Assembly (NCBI RefSeq): GCF_900174485.1
Contig: NZ_LT837803.1
Location: 1,503,305 to 1,567,304 of the forward strand
Direction of reading: 5' to 3'
DNA: 64,000 nt
Source: Sterolibacterium denitrificans
GTDB taxonomy: Bacteria; Pseudomonadota; Gammaproteobacteria; Burkholderiales; Rhodocyclaceae
A program made the translations under genes and the position numbers. The notes under the pieces were generated by a model, which had not been told where the DNA came from, searched no databases, and saw nothing but the letters and a program-made list of their open reading frames with translations. Positions 61,501 through 64,000 of this stretch are shown here, piece after piece (the first letter of the stretch is position 1; every line of letters starts with the position of its first letter).

Positions 61501-64000
61501 GATGGTGGTTCCGGCAACGACAAGTTAGCGGGCGGAGAGGGGAATGATGTCCTTTACGGCGGCGAAGGTAGCGACAACTTGTGGGGCGATGGCGGCGATG
61601 ATGTTCTGGTCGGTGGGGCGGGAACGGATTACTTGAATGGCGGGGCGGGCAACGACACCTACATCATCCATGCCGACGAAGCACCGGTCACGAACCATCT
61701 GGAAGCGATTGATGACAACCTGGGGACGAATCGACTGGTGCTTTCGGTGTCGGTTGGTGAGATTGGTCTGATAAAGCGTGGCAATGAGTTGATTTTGTCT
61801 TGGAACCAGGAAACGCAGGCCGTCAGCGTGGCTCATGGCATGTTGGGAGGGATCAGCACTTACCAGTTTGCCGACCAGACACTGAGCTGGTCGGATTTGA
61901 TCAACCGGTATCTCAAGACACCCAGCGGGCAGATGAGTACGACGCCGGGCAGCCAGTTGGTCGGTGGGGCGGGGAACGACCATTTAATCGGTCTGGGCGG
62001 CGGTAGCTGGTTTGCGGGCGGGCTGGGCGATGACACGCTAGCCGGTGACGGCGGTGGCAACACCTATGTTTACCGGCGCGGTGATGGTCATGACCGGATT
62101 GTTGAACAAAGCGCTCAAACCAGTCATGGCGGAGCGTTGCCCAGCAGCCTTGAATTTGGGGCTGGCATTACGCTCGATATGCTGACGCTGACGTACGACA
62201 AAGACAGCAAAACGCTGCGCCTTCAGATCAGTGAGGACGAAAGCGTCGAGATTGCGGGAGTGAATCTGACGTCAACACAACCCAGTTTGCCGATTGAACG
62301 CTTCGTGTTTGCCGACGGCAGCGTGGTGGATTTCAAGGCCTTGCTGGCCAGTCGGCCAGTTGCCGGATTGGGTGGTTCGGAGGCCGGCAGCCCATCGGCG
62401 GATGGCGGGCTCTCGCTGCACGGCAAAGGGGTGGAAATCAAAGGGAAGACCGGCTTCAACCAGCCGGGACAAGCCCTGGCGCTTGATGCGAGCATTACAC
62501 CGCAGGACGTTACTGTGCGTATGACGGTACTTGGCGATCTGCTTATTGGTCTGAGCGGTGGGGATTACTTTGTCGTTCGGGGCCAAATGCTAAATTACTG
62601 GTCAGGGATTGATGCACTGCACTTTGCCAATGGCACGGTCTGGGATCGCGCTGAACTGGCCCAACGCACTTATACAGGTAGTGCGGGGGATGATGTGATC
62701 GTTGGTTGGTTCAACGGTGTGATTGATGGCGGGGCCGGCAACGACTACATCAAAATGATGCCTCAGAGTACTTACCGTTTTGGTGTCGGCGATGGTCACG
62801 ACACGATTGATCTCGGAGATGCATCCGGTGCTCGCTTTCAGTTCAAGGCAGGGGTGACGCAGAACGGTGTCCGGTTCGCTCGTGAAGGGAATGATCTGGT
62901 CGTCAAGCTCATTGCGTCCGGCGATACGGTTCGCCTGAAGAATTGGGTTGATGCCCAGTGGCGACTCGAGCCTTTTGAGTTTGCCGATGGCTCGACGTTG
63001 TCTGCTGGTGCGGTTTGGAATCAGGTGATGGGTATCGAGGCCGGGCGCGAAGATGAAATTTATTACACGACACTGGGCGATGGGAACGATCTCTGGAAAA
63101 GTACCAAGAGAACAAGCCAGGCCTTGAGTCATGGCGGCAATGACACCCTGATCGGCAATGCGGGTGAAGATTTACTGCACGGTGGGGGCGGGAATGATGT
63201 GCTCTATGGCGGCGCGGGCAACGATCGACTGTATGGTGAGTACGGTTATGTCATCGTAAATGGCAAGCCGTTTCAGTGGGCGTTGCAAGGGGTGGCTGGT
63301 AATGATTATCTGGATGGTGGTGACGGAAATGATCTTCTGGATGGTGGTGCAGGCAATGACTACCTGAATGGAGGGGCGGGAGATGACTGGCTGGTCAGTG
63401 GTGGTGGCAGGGATACACTGATTGGTGGTGATGGAAATGATTTGTTGTTTGGTGGCGTGGGCGGCGACGTCATATTTGGTTGGGTAAGCGGCCAGATTCA
63501 GGCTGATGACGGTGACCTGCTGATGATTGGAGGTGCTGGCGACGATTATCTTTATGGCTCTGCTGGTAACGATACACTTGATGGTGGCCAGGGAGATGAT
63601 GAGTTATTCGGCGGCGGTGGGAGAAATACCTTTCATTTCGAGCGGGGTTCGGGCGTTGACAGGATCGTCATTTTGAACCGAAGCGATGCCGAGGATACGG
63701 TGGTTTTTGGCGCCGGGATTCGGCCAGAAGACATCACCGTACAGTTGGGCACCCCTGCCGAAGGGTATGAACTTCTCGCGATCGGTACAGGCCATGGCGA
63801 TGCGTTGATCGTGACTGTCAACGGACGATATCTTTCCTTGGAGAAGTGGGATAGAGACTTGGACTGGACCTGGAGCGATCTCTATCAAGGCTCTCTTCAG
63901 CATTTCCGGTTTGCCGATGGTACGGTCTGGACGCTGGACGATCTTCTGGCGCGAGCGGATGCCGGCAAACTGGGCCATCAGACCCGCTTGACAGGCCCGG
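58573..64000 (+). CDS. Giant RTX lipase, 3' end beyond the window
   Basis: One frame from GTG 58573 (overlapping the previous stop, with AAGGAG upstream) to the window edge has no stop: at least 1809 residues. The head (DFANQADLALAAYASLTSGI) and lipase domain match the lipase at 55878: AGHSLGGYLAAAIG with Ser135, VSDIHNF with a candidate Asp, and His227 in GNHSVVRLADAFAVYALYS. The shared RTX block is at ~486-663. Three nonapeptide arrays follow (about residues 455-560, 740-1040 and 1520-1680), separated by calcium-binding-related modules (FADGSVVDF, FANGTVWD, FADGTVWT). The secretion signal is outside the window. Confidence 0.85.
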   Translation, partial: MTAISDFANQADLALAAYASLTSGISGKVYTDALQVIGMSSTQATEFSQRWVVIDSIEFSNGAAATVFEEIGKPGIRYLAVRGTELGAADILADAILASGFPSFVNPQFVALQSQIQTWLDSGTLSANFTVAGHSLGGYLAAAIGSWFRNGSVYMYNAPGVGGAVGNAFDALKTALGLEHVALVSDIHNFRSSEGFSLITGLGAQLAPPKMIHIEAAPGGVVGPGNHSVVRLADAFAVYALYSSLNPALGLDQISGLLTAASNQSDLTLESALDALRLILLGQGAPRTPEGDRDKLYGNLRDLQASNAYQSLVGQSGVVPFTALAPESLIALAKSSPDALAYRYALKFGNPFVFLGADYSQHNQAGELDLYDPATGGGQITDEWLADRARFLSWVMKANTQDTTAISDAGGEQWVAEDRTLRGATGFLPYSLDINSGLFGLTGDARKMIFGKETDDGVLLGGDKGDRIYGGGGKDTLRGLGGNDYLEGGFGDDTLEGGKGNDILKGGAGNDIYVFNSGDGVDIIEDSAGQDRIFYAGIQLTGGGAVVESGSVWQQKSGEMIFTYTVSQVTENGETYQCLLISCPDGTIQVNRWQSGHLGITLEGAEAPPVKSDPKVTYEGKQGTLFVGDGSDNQLTGGAKSDLLAGGRGKDRLFGGEGNDFLFGDLTVTWVKEWDESEPDRPSWWLNGPYYTAQGEIYYSGNFNYNTTDGVVIVNRGIGPDGSDLYDWGAGKAGGNDYLDGGAGQDILWGNGGNDTLLGGAGADLLRGGYGDDVLFGGDGRDDEGDEADILFGGAGNDVLFGGRGNDTLDGDDDDVTSTPLRDHGNDVLYGGSGNDVLYGGGGHDELHGGDDDDVLFGDHFVDILGGQYHGKDTLYGGAGNDTLMGQGNDDVLYGGSGDDLLYGDAGTAISLNKAFHGDDELYGGDGDDFLWGNGGDDFLDGGSGNDHLEGGEGRDTLYGGTGEDELLGEEGDDLLDGGSGNDKLAGGEGNDVLYGGEGSDNLWGDGGDDVLVGGAGTDYLNGGAGNDTYIIHADEAPVTNHLEAIDDNLGTNRLVLSVSVGEIGLIKRGNELILSWNQETQAVSVAHGMLGGISTYQFADQTLSWSDLINRYLKTPSGQMSTTPGSQLVGGAGNDHLIGLGGGSWFAGGLGDDTLAGDGGGNTYVYRRGDGHDRIVEQSAQTSHGGALPSSLEFGAGITLDMLTLTYDKDSKTLRLQISEDESVEIAGVNLTSTQPSLPIERFVFADGSVVDFKALLASRPVAGLGGSEAGSPSADGGLSLHGKGVEIKGKTGFNQPGQALALDASITPQDVTVRMTVLGDLLIGLSGGDYFVVRGQMLNYWSGIDALHFANGTVWDRAELAQRTYTGSAGDDVIVGWFNGVIDGGAGNDYIKMMPQSTYRFGVGDGHDTIDLGDASGARFQFKAGVTQNGVRFAREGNDLVVKLIASGDTVRLKNWVDAQWRLEPFEFADGSTLSAGAVWNQVMGIEAGREDEIYYTTLGDGNDLWKSTKRTSQALSHGGNDTLIGNAGEDLLHGGGGNDVLYGGAGNDRLYGEYGYVIVNGKPFQWALQGVAGNDYLDGGDGNDLLDGGAGNDYLNGGAGDDWLVSGGGRDTLIGGDGNDLLFGGVGGDVIFGWVSGQIQADDGDLLMIGGAGDDYLYGSAGNDTLDGGQGDDELFGGGGRNTFHFERGSGVDRIVILNRSDAEDTVVFGAGIRPEDITVQLGTPAEGYELLAIGTGHGDALIVTVNGRYLSLEKWDRDLDWTWSDLYQGSLQHFRFADGTVWTLDDLLARADAGKLGHQTRLTGP
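60028..60560 (+). repeat. Shared RTX block, copy C
   Basis: Bases 60028-60397 are almost identical to 57474-57843; after ~60398 the similarity drops (PPVKSDPKVTYEG against PPAKSGPKETYES) but the block is still recognisable to ~60560. The sharp change suggests a gene-conversion boundary. Confidence 0.85.

Noticed and set aside
60700-63700. Dense short repeats considered as a CRISPR-like or satellite array
   Set aside because: They are in-frame nonapeptide codons (GGxGxDxLx) of an RTX protein, with variable DNA and no spacers.
50706-64000. Assignment of the island to a type VI secretion system
   Set aside because: No VgrG, PAAR, Hcp or other T6SS gene is in the window; RTX repeats argue instead for calcium-dependent, signal-less export. 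The lipase-plus-small-protein layout alone is not enough.
1-64000. tRNA, rRNA or riboswitch genes
   Set aside because: All gaps were read; no cloverleaf-like pattern, rRNA segment or known riboswitch motif was recognised.

Overview
The window is chromosomal DNA from a GC-rich betaproteobacterium. It fits a Rhodocyclales/Sterolibacteriaceae-like denitrifier, but this rests on gene content and order, not on a marker gene. The evidence: the conserved block lepA-lepB-DUF4845-rnc-era-recO-pdxJ-acpS-nagZ; an EF-P with arginine at position 32 beside its rhamnosyltransferase EarP; a lnt-corC-ybeY-phoH block; isocitrate dehydrogenase kinase/phosphatase; and an NsrR-linked nitric-oxide stress cluster. 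No rRNA, tRNA or CRISPR was seen.

Layout. 1-5 kb: a chemoreceptor-like protein cut by the window edge (next to an 18-C run), then a MarR-EmrA-EmrB type drug-efflux operon. 5-17.5 kb (minus strand): two small genes, then a full type II secretion operon gspC-D-E-F-G-H-I-J-K-L-M-N; the prepilin peptidase is not in the window. 17.7-21.5 kb (minus): lnt, corC, ybeY, phoH. 21.7-27.6 kb (plus): FadL-type porin, aceK, an RluE-type pseudouridine synthase, a DUF192 protein, a CBS-pair protein and a small unknown. 27.6-32.8 kb: two divergent NO-stress transcription units around nsrR, with three NsrR-like palindromes: DUF59, DUF2249, NnrS-like and FmdE-like on one side, DUF2249, ferredoxin-NADP reductase, hemerythrin and cupin on the other. 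32.8-40.8 kb: a trans-sulfuration enzyme, a Yip1-like membrane protein, a MarR regulator with two small cysteine-rich proteins, a MoeA/MocA-like fusion, efp-earP, a glyoxalase and a rhomboid protease. 40.9-48.6 kb: the conserved lepA-nagZ core.

48.6-64 kb is an accessory island. It starts with a transposase relic just after nagZ and an AT-rich stretch of small exported proteins, then becomes one tightly coupled operon (ATGA/GTGA overlaps) of large RTX-type calcium-binding proteins alternating with small exported proteins. The operon holds a 1310-residue RTX protein with an N-terminal DUF6973-like domain, then three copies of a two-gene unit [small lipoprotein or membrane-anchored protein -> RTX lipase]. 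In the first copy the lipase has collapsed to its first ~80 residues. The last lipase is one uninterrupted frame from 58573 to the window end (more than 1800 codons, no stop). Nearly identical 370-540 bp DNA blocks shared by the three RTX genes point to tandem duplication and gene conversion.

How the parts may work together: the island looks like a tandem array of secreted lipase effectors, each preceded by a small envelope protein that could be its immunity or accessory factor. This is inference. No type I or type VI secretion gene is present here, so the export route is open.
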